Positions 38,672-47,927 of a stretch of 64,000 nt of DNA are shown piece by piece. The notes beneath the pieces are model-generated. The model was not told the DNA's origin, ran no database searches, and saw nothing but the letters and a program-made list of their open reading frames with translations. Both the position numbers and the translations under genes were made by a program. This DNA comes from Paracoccus sp. MA (GTDB taxonomy: Bacteria; Pseudomonadota; Alphaproteobacteria; Rhodobacterales; Rhodobacteraceae). Location of the stretch: positions 124,001 through 188,000 of the forward strand of contig NZ_CP087598.1 in assembly GCF_020990385.1 (NCBI RefSeq), read 5' to 3'. Numbering within the stretch: position 1 is the stretch's first letter; each line of letters starts with the position of its first letter.

Positions 38672-39748
38672 TCAGACCTCGACCGAGACGGCGCCGATGG
38701 GATGCGAGCAGCAGGCCAGGATATAGCCTTCCTCGATATCCTCGTCGGTGATGCCGCCGTTATGGACCATATGCACCTCGCCGGCGGTCTTCCTGACCTT
38801 GCAGGTGCCGCACAGGCCGAAGGTGCAGCCCGAGGGGATGTTCAGCCCGTTGGCCTTGGCCACCGCCAGCACCGTGTCGGTCTCGTTGCATTTCGCCACC
38901 ACGCCCGAGCTTTCGAAGGTGATCTGGGCGGCGCTGTCCTCGTCCGGGACGACGTCGTCCAGCACCGGGGCCTCGGATTCGTTGCGGATCGGGGCGCCGA
39001 AGCTTTCCTGGTGGTAATGGTCCATGTCGAAGCCGAGCGCGATCAGCATGTCGCGCACCGCCTGCATGAAGGGCTCGGGCCCGCAGCAGAACACCTCGCG
39101 CTCCAGGTAGTCCGGGGCCATCAGGCCCAGCATGATCTGGTTCAGCCGGCCGCGATAGCCGTGCCAGGTGCGGAACGGGTCGGAATCCTCGACCGTGAAG
39201 CGCAGCTGCAGGCCCGGCACCCGGTCGGCCATGCCCTCCAGCCGCTGGCGGAAGATGATCTCGCTGGGGCTGCGGGCGGCATGGACGAAGACGATGTCCG
39301 GCATCTCGCCCGAATCCCAGGCCCAGGTGGTCATGGACATCACGGGGGTGATGCCCGAACCGGCCGAGATGAACAGGTATTTCGCCGCCTCGTGCCGCAC
39401 GAAGGAGAATATCCCCGCCGGCCCGAAAGCCTTGAGCCGCATCCCCGGCCGCAGGTGGTCGATCATCCAGCGCCCGCCGACGCTGCCCGGCTGCGCCTTG
39501 ACCGTGACCGAGATGGACAGCGGCCGCGACGGGCTGGAACTGATCGTATAGGTGCGCTGCACGTTGCCGCCCGGCACCGGCAGGTCCAGGGTGACGAACT
39601 GGCCGGGCTGATAGTCGAACCAGGCGCCCGAGGGGGCGCGGAAGGTGAAGGTGGCGGTGTCCGAGGTCTCGGGCACCACCATCACGCATTCCAGCGGCTC
39701 GTCGTCCTTCCACGGCTTGTCGCCGAATGCCTTGACCAGGACCGCCAT
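38672..39748 (-). CDS. gbcB: Glycine betaine monooxygenase reductase subunit (GbcB-like)
   Basis: 358-residue flavodoxin-reductase-type protein with a C-terminal plant-type [2Fe-2S] ferredoxin. FAD site R-T-Y-T-I-S-S-S-P; NAD(P) site G-S-G-I-T-P-V-M-S-M and C-C-G-P-E-P-F-M; the cluster cysteines are in C-T-F-G-L-C-G-T-C-K with a fourth in L-A-C-C-S. Supplies electrons from NAD(P)H to the Rieske oxygenase encoded just upstream. Its ATG overlaps the gbcA stop (TAATG). A similar module could serve carnitine or another betaine oxygenase; the GbcA partner supports betaine. Confidence 0.85.
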   Translation of the reverse strand: MAVLVKAFGDKPWKDDEPLECVMVVPETSDTATFTFRAPSGAWFDYQPGQFVTLDLPVPGGNVQRTYTISSSPSRPLSISVTVKAQPGSVGGRWMIDHLRPGMRLKAFGPAGIFSFVRHEAAKYLFISAGSGITPVMSMTTWAWDSGEMPDIVFVHAARSPSEIIFRQRLEGMADRVPGLQLRFTVEDSDPFRTWHGYRGRLNQIMLGLMAPDYLEREVFCCGPEPFMQAVRDMLIALGFDMDHYHQESFGAPIRNESEAPVLDDVVPDEDSAAQITFESSGVVAKCNETDTVLAVAKANGLNIPSGCTFGLCGTCKVRKTAGEVHMVHNGGITDEDIEEGYILACCSHPIGAVSVEV

Positions 39749-40986
39749 TATTCCGCAGCCATCGCCGGGGTCGGGGACAGGCGATCCAGCATCTGCCGCA
39801 CATACCAGTCGACGAAATGGATCACACCCTCTTCCTGGTTGGGCGAATAGGGGCCGGGCTCATAGGCGGGGGACAGGATGCCCTTCTGGTTCTCCTCGAC
39901 CACGCGGCGGTCCTCGTCATTGGTGGCCAGCCAGACCTCGGTCAGCTTCTGCAGGTCGTAGTCCACGCCCTCGACCGCATCCTTGTGGACCAGCCATTTC
40001 GACGTCACCTCGGTCTCGGTGGGCGAGATCGGCAGCAGGCGGAAGACGATGGCATGGTCGGGCAGGAAGTGGTTCCAGCTTGACGGGAAGTGATAGAACA
40101 TCAGGCTGCCGGCATCGTTCCACGGGATGGTGCCCATGCGCCGGTTCACCGCCGCCTTGGTGGACATGGTGAAGCTTTCGGCATTGTTCAGCAGCGGCAC
40201 CCGGGCGAAGCGCCATTGCATCCCCGGCTCGTTCACGAAACGCGCCGGCAGGCCGGCCTTGTCGCAGCGGTCCCAATGCGACAGGATCTCGGGCGAGGCG
40301 GCGTTCGGCCCCTCCATCACCGTCATCAGCGGGTTGTCGGAATAGGTCCGGCAGAGCGAGGGATGGCTGCCGCCGCAATGGTAGCATTCGCGGTTGTTTT
40401 CGATCACCAGCTTCCAGTTGCCCTTCTCTACGATGGTCGAGGTGAAGGCGACCTTGGCATTCGACAGGTCGCTGGCGCCGACGTAATCGCGCAGATAGCT
40501 GCCAAGGCGTTCGAAATCCGGCGGGTTGTCGGCCAGGCAGATGAAGACCATGCCGCCCTCGGTCCGGCAATGCACCGGCTTCAGGCTGTATTTCGAGGCA
40601 TCGAAATCCGGCCCCATGTCGCGGGCAAACAGCAGCTTGCCGTCCAGGTCGTAGGTCCACTGGTGATAGGGGCAGACCAGCTTGGGCGAGGAGCCGTTCT
40701 GCTTGGGGCAGAGCCGCTGGCCGCGATGGCGGCAGACATTGTGGAAGGCGCGGATCTGGCCGTCGGCGCCGCGCACGATCACCACCGGATATTCGCCGAT
40801 CTGCAGCGTGGCGTGGTTGCCGGTCTTGGGGATGTCGCAGGAGGGAATGGCAAACAGCCATTCGCGATACCAGAGATTCTCCAGATCGGCGTGAAAGACG
40901 CCCTCGTCGCAGTAGAGGTCGCGGCTGAGCGAGAAGTTCTTCCGCCGGTCGGCGAGCTGGTTCAGGATTTCGACTGTGTTCAGCAT
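39748..40986 (-). CDS. gbcA: Glycine betaine monooxygenase, Rieske oxygenase subunit (GbcA-like)
   Basis: 412 residues. Rieske cluster C85-x-H87 and C105-x2-H108 (C-R-H-R-G and C-P-Y-H-Q-W), then the mononuclear iron region E-N-N-R-E-C-Y-H-C with His203 and His208. Blocks F-H-N-V-C-R-H-R-G, K-L-V-C-P-Y-H-Q-W-T-Y and W-L-V-H-K-D-A-V-E-G-V-D-Y match GbcA of pseudomonads. Oxidative N-demethylation of glycine betaine to dimethylglycine releases formaldehyde, which the C1 genes in this window can consume. ATG at 40986; the longer upstream frame enters the origin region and lacks the family start. Confidence 0.87.
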   Translation of the reverse strand: MLNTVEILNQLADRRKNFSLSRDLYCDEGVFHADLENLWYREWLFAIPSCDIPKTGNHATLQIGEYPVVIVRGADGQIRAFHNVCRHRGQRLCPKQNGSSPKLVCPYHQWTYDLDGKLLFARDMGPDFDASKYSLKPVHCRTEGGMVFICLADNPPDFERLGSYLRDYVGASDLSNAKVAFTSTIVEKGNWKLVIENNRECYHCGGSHPSLCRTYSDNPLMTVMEGPNAASPEILSHWDRCDKAGLPARFVNEPGMQWRFARVPLLNNAESFTMSTKAAVNRRMGTIPWNDAGSLMFYHFPSSWNHFLPDHAIVFRLLPISPTETEVTSKWLVHKDAVEGVDYDLQKLTEVWLATNDEDRRVVEENQKGILSPAYEPGPYSPNQEEGVIHFVDWYVRQMLDRLSPTPAMAAE

Positions 40987-41199
40987 GGCTGGATTCCGCT
41001 GGCTAAGGGACGTGCTGTCCCCAGGAATGCACCCGTTTTCCGACTCGCAATTCTTCAAATGCGACGCTCGGATGACGGAAACGGACATCGGCCGGTTTCG
41101 CAGGCCCTCCGGGACGACGCGGCTCCGTCGCCTAGGGGCCTTCTGGACGGCTACGGGGCCGGCCCGGCCGGCGCCGACCGGACAGGGCGGGCATAACCT

Positions 41200-41208
41200 T
41201 GTGGATAA
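41200..41208 (-). promoter_or_regulatory. DnaA box, perfect
   Basis: Reads TTATCCACA on the minus strand. Leftmost box of the origin region. Confidence 0.85.
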
Positions 41209-41303
41209 GCGCGGGCGACTCGGGGGGCGTGGGCTGTGGAGAGCCGGGCCCCTTTCTCATCGCCGTGGATCACCCTGCCGGACGGGATGCGAACAAAGCC
41301 GGT

Positions 41304-41312
41304 TTCTCCACA
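41304..41312 (+). promoter_or_regulatory. DnaA box, one mismatch
   Basis: Reads TTCTCCACA; only the third base departs from the consensus. Confidence 0.6.
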
Positions 41313-41344
41313 TGTTCAAAATCTGTCAGGAATTGCCCCCAAGC

Positions 41345-41353
41345 TGTGGAAAA
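41345..41353 (-). promoter_or_regulatory. DnaA box, one mismatch
   Basis: Reads TTTTCCACA on the minus strand, at the left edge of the A/T-rich segment. Confidence 0.6.
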
Positions 41354-41370
41354 GAAAAATTTTCACAAAC

Positions 41371-41379
41371 TTATCCACA
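41371..41379 (+). promoter_or_regulatory. DnaA box, perfect
   Basis: Reads TTATCCACA on the plus strand, within the A/T-rich segment and facing the box at 41345-41353. Confidence 0.88.
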
Positions 41380-41421
41380 GGGTGCATCCGGTTACTGTGC
41401 TGTTTTAACGCCTGTTTTTCG

Positions 41422-41437
41422 TTAACGGATGGTTAAC
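41422..41437 (+). promoter_or_regulatory. CtrA full binding site in the origin region
   Basis: TTAA, seven bases, TTAAC: an exact match to the CtrA consensus TTAA-N7-TTAAC, 43 bases right of the perfect DnaA box. In Caulobacter, CtrA bound at oriC blocks initiation. Confidence 0.72.
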
Positions 41438-41498
41438 GCGGTTTTTTTCCCCAGCAAGCCGAAGGTGGGGAAATCCGGCGTGGAACAGGGATTTCCCG

Positions 41499-41507
41499 TC
41501 ATCCACA
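41499..41507 (+). promoter_or_regulatory. DnaA box, one mismatch
   Basis: Reads TCATCCACA; rightmost box, 74 bases before hemJ. Confidence 0.55.
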
Positions 41508-41580
41508 GGCCCAACCACAACATCATCCTTTCTTTCTCTTCATTCTTTTTTGATAGAGGAGAGGTCGCTGGAGGTGCCTC

Positions 41581-42027
41581 ATGACCGATTTCCTGGCTCT
41601 TGCTTACCCGTGGATCAAAGCCCTGCATGTGATGGCGGTGATCTCGTGGATGGCCGGGCTGTTCTATCTGCCGCGGCTTTTCGTCTATCATGCCGAGCGC
41701 GGGCATACGGGCCAGGAACCGGCGCAATCCTTCCGGATCATGGAGGACAAGCTGCTGCGCATGATCATGCGGCCGGCGATGATCGTCACCTGGATCGCCG
41801 GGCTGGCGCTGGTGCTGACGCCGGGCATCGTGGACTGGACGATGATCTGGCCGTGGAGCAAGGCGGCGGGCGTCCTGGCGATGACCTGGTTCCACCTCTG
41901 GCTGGCCGGCCAGCGCAAGGCGCTGTTGCGCGGGCAGGGGCTGAGCGGCCGGCGCTATCGGATGATGAACGAATTGCCGACGCTGTTCATGGTGGTGATC
42001 GTGCTTTCGGTGATCGTGAAATTCTAG
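41581..42027 (+). CDS. hemJ: Protoporphyrinogen oxidase HemJ
   Basis: 148-residue membrane protein of the HemJ (UPF0093) family, which oxidises protoporphyrinogen IX to protoporphyrin IX in heme synthesis. Four hydrophobic segments; the first carries the family stretch K-A-L-H-V-M-A-V-I-S-W-M-A-G-L-F-Y-L-P-R with the conserved His, followed by V-Y-H-A-E; a conserved Lys lies in M-E-D-K-L. ATG at 41581 follows GGAGG. It begins at the right edge of the origin region, the place occupied by heme genes in other alphaproteobacterial origins. Confidence 0.92.
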   Translation: MTDFLALAYPWIKALHVMAVISWMAGLFYLPRLFVYHAERGHTGQEPAQSFRIMEDKLLRMIMRPAMIVTWIAGLALVLTPGIVDWTMIWPWSKAAGVLAMTWFHLWLAGQRKALLRGQGLSGRRYRMMNELPTLFMVVIVLSVIVKF

Positions 42028-42033
42028 GAAGAA

Positions 42034-42062
42034 TTGACTCTCGCCCGGATTCTGCCTATGTG
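42034..42062 (+). promoter_or_regulatory. Sigma-70-type promoter upstream of rho
   Basis: TTGACT (42034-42039), a 17-base spacer and TATGTG (42057-42062). It lies in the 126-base gap between hemJ and rho and would give a leader of about 85 bases. Confidence 0.55.
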
Positions 42063-42153
42063 ACGCGCATCCGCCGTCCGGCGGGAATTTTCCAGACACA
42101 GTTTCCAATGCGCGCCGATCCTGCGTCGGGCAGCGCGCGCCCATAGGCTAGAC

Positions 42154-43425
42154 ATGACCGAAGAACGCCTCAACCTGTCCGATCTCAAGGCCAAGAGCCC
42201 GGCCGACCTGCTGTCCATGGCCGAGGAATGGGAGATCGAGAACGCCTCGACCATGCGCAAGGGCGAGATGATGTTCTCGATCCTGAAAGAGCATGCCGAG
42301 GAAGGCTTCGAGATCGGCGGCGACGGCGTCCTTGAGGTGGTGCAGGACGGTTTCGGCTTCCTGCGCTCGACCGAGGCGAACTATCTGCCCGGCCCCGACG
42401 ACATCTATGTCAGCCCCGACATGATCCGCCAGCATTCGCTGCGCACCGGCGACACGGTCGAGGGGGTGATCCGCGCCCCGGGTGAGAACGAGCGCTATTT
42501 TGCCCTGACCAAGGTCGAGCGGATCAATTTCGAGCATCCCGAAAAGGCCCGCCACAAGGTCGCCTTCGACAACCTGACGCCGCTTTATCCGAACGAGCGG
42601 CTGAAGATGGAGATCGAGGACCCGACCATCAAGGACCGTTCGGCCCGGATCATCGATCTGGTGGCGCCGATCGGCAAGGGCCAGCGTTCGCTGATCGTGG
42701 CGCCGCCGCGCACCGGCAAGACCGTGCTGCTGCAGAACATCGCCCATTCCATCGAGAAGAATCATCCCGAATGCTACCTGATCGTGCTGCTGATCGACGA
42801 GCGGCCGGAAGAGGTCACCGACATGCAGCGTTCGGTGAAGGGCGAGGTGATCTCCTCGACCTTTGACGAGCCGGCGAGCCGGCACGTCGCGGTTTCGGAA
42901 ATGGTCATCGAAAAGGCCAAGCGTCTGGTCGAGCATAAGCGAGATGTTGTGATCCTTCTGGATTCCATCACAAGACTTGGTAGAGCCTTCAACACCGTGG
43001 TGCCGAGCTCGGGCAAGGTCCTGACCGGCGGCGTCGATGCGAATGCGCTGCAGCGGCCGAAGCGGTTCTTCGGCGCGGCGCGGAACATCGAGGAGGGCGG
43101 CTCGCTGACCATCATCGCCACGGCGCTGATCGACACCGGCTCGCGCATGGACGAGGTGATTTTCGAGGAGTTCAAGGGCACCGGCAACAGCGAGATCGTG
43201 CTGGACCGCAAGGTTGCGGACAAGCGCGTCTTCCCGGCGATGGACATCCTGAAGTCCGGCACCCGCAAGGAAGAGTTGCTGGTCGATGCCAAGGACCTGC
43301 AGAAGACCTATCTGCTGCGGCGCATCCTGAACCCGATGGGCACCACGGATGCGATCGAGTTCCTGATCTCGAAGCTGAAGCAGACCAAGACCAACAGCGA
43401 ATTCTTCGACTCGATGAACGCCTGA
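42154..43425 (+). CDS. rho: Transcription termination factor Rho
   Basis: 423 residues, the compact Rho without inserts. N-terminal three-helix domain ([14 protein letters not shown]), the RNA-binding cold-shock fold with G-F-G-F-L-R, and the hexameric ATPase with Walker A A-P-P-R-T-G-K-T, Walker [10 protein letters not shown], the Q-loop/R-loop region and arginine finger T-G-S-R-M-D. Terminates untranslated transcripts. Own promoter upstream. Belongs to the origin-linked block rho-mnmE-mnmG-rsmG-parA-parB, all co-oriented away from oriC. Confidence 0.97.
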   Translation: MTEERLNLSDLKAKSPADLLSMAEEWEIENASTMRKGEMMFSILKEHAEEGFEIGGDGVLEVVQDGFGFLRSTEANYLPGPDDIYVSPDMIRQHSLRTGDTVEGVIRAPGENERYFALTKVERINFEHPEKARHKVAFDNLTPLYPNERLKMEIEDPTIKDRSARIIDLVAPIGKGQRSLIVAPPRTGKTVLLQNIAHSIEKNHPECYLIVLLIDERPEEVTDMQRSVKGEVISSTFDEPASRHVAVSEMVIEKAKRLVEHKRDVVILLDSITRLGRAFNTVVPSSGKVLTGGVDANALQRPKRFFGAARNIEEGGSLTIIATALIDTGSRMDEVIFEEFKGTGNSEIVLDRKVADKRVFPAMDILKSGTRKEELLVDAKDLQKTYLLRRILNPMGTTDAIEFLISKLKQTKTNSEFFDSMNA

Positions 43426-43441
43426 CGGCGCGGAGGATGCG

Positions 43442-44701
43442 GTGGATACGATCTTTGCCGAGGCGACGCCGCCCGGGCGAGGGGGCGTTACCGTTGTCCG
43501 CCTGAGCGGACCGAAGGCGCGTGCCGCGCTGGAATCACTGGCCGGGCCGGTTCCGGCGCCCAGGGTTGCCGCCTTGCGGGCACTGCGGGAGGGCGAGGAT
43601 CTGATCGACCGCGCCCTGGTCCTGTGGTTCGAGGAGGGTCGCAGCTTTACCGGCGAGGAAGTGGCCGAACTGCATCTGCATGGTGCACCGGTCATTGCCA
43701 ACCGGCTGGCGCAGGCGCTTCTGAACCAGGGATTGCGGCGGGCGGAAGCGGGCGAATTCACCCGGCGGGCCTTTCTGAATGGGCGCATCGACCTGGCCGA
43801 GGCCGAGGGACTGGCCGATCTGCTTTCCGCCGAGACGGAGGCGCAGCGCAAGCTGGCCATGCGCGGGACGGAAGGCGAACTGGCCCGAAAGGCAGAGGCA
43901 TTGCGGGCGGGTCTGATCCGCGCCGGTGCACTGATCGAAGCCAGCATCGATTTCGCCGATGAGGATGTTCCCGAGGATGTCCCCGCCGAGGCCTTTGCGC
44001 TGATCGAGGCGATTCGGGAGGATATCCGGCAGATGCTGGCCACATATCCAGCCACCGAGCGGTTGCGGCAGGGTTACGAGGTGGCGATCATCGGTCCGCC
44101 GAACGCCGGAAAATCCACATTGCTGAACCGGATCGGGCAGCGCGACATCGCTTTGGTCTCCGAGATTGCCGGGACGACCCGGGACATCCTCGAACTCCGT
44201 GCCGATCTTCGCGGTCTGCCGGTCACTTTCCTGGATACCGCAGGTCTGCGTGAAAGCAACGATCCGGTGGAGGCGATGGGGGTGGCGCGGGCGTTGAAGC
44301 GGGCCGCCGAAGCGGATCTGCGGATCCATCTTTCTGTCGATGGCATTGCAACCGACGCGGTGAAGGAAGACGATATCGTGCTCCGCTCCAAGGCGGATCT
44401 CGGGCAGGGTCCGGGTCTGGCGATCTCGGCTCGGACCGGAGAGGGGGTCGCAGAGCTTCTGGATATGGTCTATGATCGCCTGCGGATCAGGGCTGCCGAT
44501 TCCGGCCTTGTGAGCCATAAGCGGCAGGCCGAAGCCTTGCAAAGAGCATGGCTGGCGCTGGATGTCGACAGGAATGACGCACCGGAATTCCTTGCGGAAG
44601 CACTGCGCCAGGCGATTCAAGGACTGGCCATGATGGTGGGCCGGGTCGGGGCCGAGGATTATCTGGACGAGATCTTCAGCTCGTTCTGTATTGGAAAGTA
44701 G
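43442..44701 (+). CDS. mnmE: tRNA modification GTPase MnmE
   Basis: 419 residues, with MnmG makes cmnm5 at wobble U34 of tRNAs. N-terminal folate-binding domain ([14 protein letters not shown]), central GTPase ([21 protein letters not shown]) and the C-terminal C-I-G-K. The G4 motif N-K-x-D is altered to S-K-A-D, a known tolerated variant type. Starts with GTG at 43442 after CGGAGG, 16 bases past rho. Its stop at 44701 lies just before the parS sequence at the start of mnmG. Confidence 0.95.
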   Translation: MDTIFAEATPPGRGGVTVVRLSGPKARAALESLAGPVPAPRVAALRALREGEDLIDRALVLWFEEGRSFTGEEVAELHLHGAPVIANRLAQALLNQGLRRAEAGEFTRRAFLNGRIDLAEAEGLADLLSAETEAQRKLAMRGTEGELARKAEALRAGLIRAGALIEASIDFADEDVPEDVPAEAFALIEAIREDIRQMLATYPATERLRQGYEVAIIGPPNAGKSTLLNRIGQRDIALVSEIAGTTRDILELRADLRGLPVTFLDTAGLRESNDPVEAMGVARALKRAAEADLRIHLSVDGIATDAVKEDDIVLRSKADLGQGPGLAISARTGEGVAELLDMVYDRLRIRAADSGLVSHKRQAEALQRAWLALDVDRNDAPEFLAEALRQAIQGLAMMVGRVGAEDYLDEIFSSFCIGK

Positions 44702-44715
44702 GTTTCACGTGAAAC
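44702..44715. promoter_or_regulatory. parS centromere site overlapping the mnmG start codon
   Basis: GTTTCACGTGAAAC, a perfect 14-base palindrome and exact core of the ParB target. The GTG start of mnmG (44709-44711) is in its middle. About 3.3 kb from the oriC candidate and 3.2 kb from parB. Confidence 0.9.
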
Positions 44716-46568
44716 ATTTCGACGTCATCGTGATTGGCGGGGGGCATGCCGGCGTGGAGGCCGCCATGGCCGCAGCCCGCATGGGCGCGGAAACGGCGCT
44801 GGTGACGATGCATCGGGATGATATCGGTACGATGTCTTGCAATCCGGCAATCGGAGGGCTGGGCAAGGGCCATCTGGTGCGCGAAATCGACGCGATGGAC
44901 GGGGTCATGGGTCGAATCGCCGATGCCGCGGGGATCCAGTTCCGGTTGTTGAACCGTCGCAAGGGCCCGGCGGTGCAGGGTCCGCGCGCGCAGGCCGATC
45001 GCCGGCTTTATCGCAAGGCCGCGGCAGCAGTGGTGACAAGCCAGCCTAGTCTGACGCAGATCCTGGGCGAGGTCACGGAACTGATGCATCAGCGGGGCCG
45101 GGTCATCGGACTACGGCTGGCGGATGGGAGTGAACTGGAATCGCGGCAGGTGATCCTGACCACCGGCACCTTTCTGAACGGCCTGATCCATATTGGTGAA
45201 GTCTCACGGCCAGCCGGACGCTGGGGCGACCGGGCTTCGGTCGGACTGGCTGCTTCGCTTCGTCCACTGAACCTGCCCTTGGGCCGGTTGAAGACCGGCA
45301 CGCCGCCGCGAATCCTGCGTGCAAGCATTGACTGGGACAGTCTGGATCAACAGCCGGGCGATGAAGAACCGGCCATGTTCTCTTACCTGAGCGACGTGCC
45401 GCAGGTGCCCCAGATCAGCTGCGCGATCACTCATACCAATGCGGAAACGCATCGGGTGATCCGCGAGAATATCGGCCGATCTGCCATGTATGGAGGTCGG
45501 ATCGACGGGGTGGGGCCGCGTTACTGCCCCTCGATCGAGGACAAGATCGTCCGGTTCGCCGACAAGGATTCGCATCAGATCTTCCTGGAGCCGGAAGGGC
45601 TGGACAGCGATCTGGTCTATCCGAACGGAATTTCAACCTCTCTGCCGGAAGATGTGCAGCTGGATTATGTCCGCTCGATTCGGGGTCTGGAGCAGGCGCA
45701 GATCATGCAACCGGGCTATGCGGTGGAATATGATTACGTCGATCCACGTGCGCTGACCCCGTCTTTGGAGGTGAAGGCCCTGCCCGGGCTGTTCCTGGCC
45801 GGCCAGATCAATGGCACCACGGGTTATGAGGAAGCTGCCGCGCAAGGGTTGGTGGCGGGGCTGAATGCTTCTCTGAAAGCACAAGGCCGGCCGCCGCTGC
45901 ATTTCAGCCGTGCGCAAAGCTATATCGGGGTGATGATAGACGATCTCGTCACGCGGGGGGTCAGCGAACCGTACCGCATGTTCACCTCGCGCGCCGAATT
46001 CCGGCTTTCGCTCCGTGCCGACAATGCCGATCAGCGCATGACGGCCTTTGGAATCGATCTCGGTTGTGTTGGCCAGGAACGCGCGGTGCAGTTTCGTGAG
46101 AAGATGCGGCGTTATTCGGCGGCCCGGCAGCGGGCGGAATCGGTGTCTTTCACGCCTTCCGAACTGGTCCGCGCGGGGATCGAGGTGCGTCAGGACGGTG
46201 TCCGGCGCAGCCTGTTTGCCCTGTTGGCGCAACAGGAAATACCGCAGGATCAAGTTCTTGCATTGGACGTCGAGCTTGCCGCGCAAGATACCTCGACGAT
46301 TCGGCAGCTGGCGATCGACGCGCTCTATCACCAATATACCGACCGGCAGAGCAAGGACGCCGAGCTTTTGCGCAAGGAAGAGGCGATCGCAATTCCCGCG
46401 GAGTTCGATTATGATGCCCTTTCCGGCCTGTCGAACGAGCTGAAATCCAAGCTGAAACAGCAGCAGCCCGCAACCCTCGCCGCGGCTGCGCATATCGAAG
46501 GCATGACCCCTGCCGCGCTCACGTTGATTCTGGCGGTGGTTCGAGCCGGAAGCCGTCGCAGCGCATGA
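44709..46568 (+). CDS. mnmG: tRNA uridine-5-carboxymethylaminomethyl synthase MnmG (GidA)
   Basis: 619 residues, FAD-dependent partner of MnmE. N-terminal [11 protein letters not shown] (FAD), the C-N-P-A-I-G-G signature with its catalytic cysteine, G-T-F-L-N-G and R-L-K-T-G-T-P-P-R, and the C-terminal helical domain that binds MnmE. I choose GTG at 44709 (V-K-H-F-D-V) because GGAAAGTAGG lies upstream; a TTG at 44691 inside mnmE has no such site. The start codon is part of a parS palindrome. Its stop overlaps the rsmG ATG. Confidence 0.94.
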   Translation: MKHFDVIVIGGGHAGVEAAMAAARMGAETALVTMHRDDIGTMSCNPAIGGLGKGHLVREIDAMDGVMGRIADAAGIQFRLLNRRKGPAVQGPRAQADRRLYRKAAAAVVTSQPSLTQILGEVTELMHQRGRVIGLRLADGSELESRQVILTTGTFLNGLIHIGEVSRPAGRWGDRASVGLAASLRPLNLPLGRLKTGTPPRILRASIDWDSLDQQPGDEEPAMFSYLSDVPQVPQISCAITHTNAETHRVIRENIGRSAMYGGRIDGVGPRYCPSIEDKIVRFADKDSHQIFLEPEGLDSDLVYPNGISTSLPEDVQLDYVRSIRGLEQAQIMQPGYAVEYDYVDPRALTPSLEVKALPGLFLAGQINGTTGYEEAAAQGLVAGLNASLKAQGRPPLHFSRAQSYIGVMIDDLVTRGVSEPYRMFTSRAEFRLSLRADNADQRMTAFGIDLGCVGQERAVQFREKMRRYSAARQRAESVSFTPSELVRAGIEVRQDGVRRSLFALLAQQEIPQDQVLALDVELAAQDTSTIRQLAIDALYHQYTDRQSKDAELLRKEEAIAIPAEFDYDALSGLSNELKSKLKQQQPATLAAAAHIEGMTPAALTLILAVVRAGSRRSA

Positions 46569-47149
46569 GCAATGTTTCATGTGAAACAGAGCGGCTCGCC
46601 GCCTATGCCGCCTTGCTACGCAAGTGGAATCCGGCGATCAATTTGATCGCGCCCTCCACGCTTGAGCAGATTGAATCGCGCCATATCGCGGATTGCCTGC
46701 AGTTGGCCGAAATCGCCCGTAAATCGCCGGGGGGCTGGGTCGATCTGGGCAGTGGCGGCGGTCTGCCCGGCATCGTTCTGGCGATCATGCGGCCGGACAG
46801 ACCCTTGACGCTGGTCGAAAGCGATCAGCGCAAGGCTGCTTTCTTGCGCAATGCCATACGCGAACTGTCATTGACTGGCGCCAATGTGCTGACGGGACGA
46901 ATAGAAGATCTGGATCGGCTTGATGCTGCCAATATCAGCGCGCGGGCGCTTGCCCCGCTTCCGCGGCTCATGGCATATGTGGAGCGGCACCTGGCACCCT
47001 CCGGCACAGCTTGGCTGATGAAAGGCCGCAACTGGCAGTCCGAGGTTTCCGAGGCCCGACGTGACTGGAAATTTGACCTGACAACCCACCCGAGCGCGAC
47101 AGATCCTGACGCCGCCATTCTGGAAATCACGGGAATCCGCCATGCATGA
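46565..47149 (+). CDS. rsmG: 16S rRNA 7-methylguanosine methyltransferase RsmG (GidB)
   Basis: 194 residues; methylates G527 of 16S rRNA with S-adenosylmethionine. SAM-binding motif [10 protein letters not shown], then [14 protein letters not shown] at 46565 overlaps the mnmG stop as ATGA. Codons 3-8 encode N-V-S-C-E-T and are at the same time a parS-like site; the family often has V-S-R-E-T at this place, which is what a perfect parS encodes. The 3' end overlaps parA by eight bases. Confidence 0.94.
   Translation: MSNVSCETERLAAYAALLRKWNPAINLIAPSTLEQIESRHIADCLQLAEIARKSPGGWVDLGSGGGLPGIVLAIMRPDRPLTLVESDQRKAAFLRNAIRELSLTGANVLTGRIEDLDRLDAANISARALAPLPRLMAYVERHLAPSGTAWLMKGRNWQSEVSEARRDWKFDLTTHPSATDPDAAILEITGIRHA
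46573..46588. promoter_or_regulatory. parS-like site inside the first codons of rsmG
   Basis: TGTTTCATGTGAAACA differs from the parS consensus TGTTTCACGTGAAACA at one central base. The change turns the arginine codon of the usual V-S-R-E-T into cysteine. Confidence 0.78.
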
Positions 47150-47918
47150 GACACGAATCATTGCTGTCGCCAACCAGAAGGGCGGGGTCGGAAAGACCAC
47201 CACGGCAATCAATCTCGGCGCCGCCTTGGCCGAACAGGGTCAGCAGGTCGCCATTATCGATCTGGATCCGCAGGGAAATGCCTCCACCGGTCTGGGCGTG
47301 CCGCTGGAGGATCGCGATCTGACCTCCTACGATCTGCTGACCGGAGAGCAGGCCCTGTCCGAGACCCTGCGCGATACCACGATCGCCAATCTCCGCATCG
47401 TGCCCTCGAATCGGGACCTCGCCTCGGCGGATCTGGAACTCTCCAACCGTGCCGGCCGGACGCAGCTGCTGCGCCGCAAGCTCTCGGTGACCTCCGAGTT
47501 CGACTATATCCTGATCGACTGCCCCCCGGCGCTTGGCCTGCTTACGGTCAATGCCATGGTGGCGGCGAACAGCGTGCTGGTGCCGCTGCAGGCCGAATTC
47601 TACGCCCTCGAAGGGCTGTCGCAGCTTCTCATGACCGTGCGCGAGGTGCGCCAGACCGCCAATCCCGACCTGCGTATCGAAGGCGTGCTTCTGACCATGT
47701 CGGACAATCGCAACAACCTGTCGCAGCAGGTCGAGGCCGATGCGCGCAGCACGCTCTCCGGTCTGGTCTATCGCACCGTCATTCCGCGCAATGTCCGGCT
47801 GTCCGAGGCGCCCTCCCATGCCATGCCGGTTCTGCAATATGATCCGAATTCCAAGGGCAGCACCGCCTATCGCGAGCTCGCCAGGGAGTTCCTGTCCCGT
47901 CAACTCGCCACCGCCTGA
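47142..47918 (+). CDS. parA: Chromosome partitioning ATPase ParA
   Basis: 258 residues, deviant Walker ATPase that moves ParB-parS complexes to the new pole. The deviant P-loop is K-G-G-V-G-K-T-T near residue 14, with Walker B-like I-L-I-D-C-P-P-A-L-G and the switch D-L-D-P-Q-G-N-A-S-T. Overlaps rsmG by 8 bases and precedes parB by nine. Chromosomal type (no N-terminal DNA-binding domain, as would be found in plasmid ParA), as expected beside oriC. Confidence 0.96.
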   Translation: MHETRIIAVANQKGGVGKTTTAINLGAALAEQGQQVAIIDLDPQGNASTGLGVPLEDRDLTSYDLLTGEQALSETLRDTTIANLRIVPSNRDLASADLELSNRAGRTQLLRRKLSVTSEFDYILIDCPPALGLLTVNAMVAANSVLVPLQAEFYALEGLSQLLMTVREVRQTANPDLRIEGVLLTMSDNRNNLSQQVEADARSTLSGLVYRTVIPRNVRLSEAPSHAMPVLQYDPNSKGSTAYRELAREFLSRQLATA

Positions 47919-47927
47919 GGAGGAACC

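Larger units (their letters stand above)
41195..41560. other. Candidate chromosomal origin of replication (oriC)
   Basis: The stretch 40987-41580 has no gene and is the largest such gap in the window. It holds DnaA boxes at 41200-41208 and 41371-41379 (perfect TTATCCACA) and at 41304-41312, 41345-41353 and 41499-41507 (one mismatch each), an A/T-rich segment from about 41345 to 41455 suitable for unwinding, a CtrA site and GANTC sites at 41042 and 41217 (CcrM methylation sequence). It is flanked by hemJ-rho-mnmE-mnmG-rsmG-parAB, the block next to oriC in many alphaproteobacteria. The part 40987-41194 shows no clear signal beyond room for a gbcA promoter. Confidence 0.83.

Noticed and set aside
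44691..44708. TTG at 44691 as the mnmG start.
   Set aside because: It lies inside mnmE with no ribosome-binding site; GTG at 44709 has one and gives the family N terminus.
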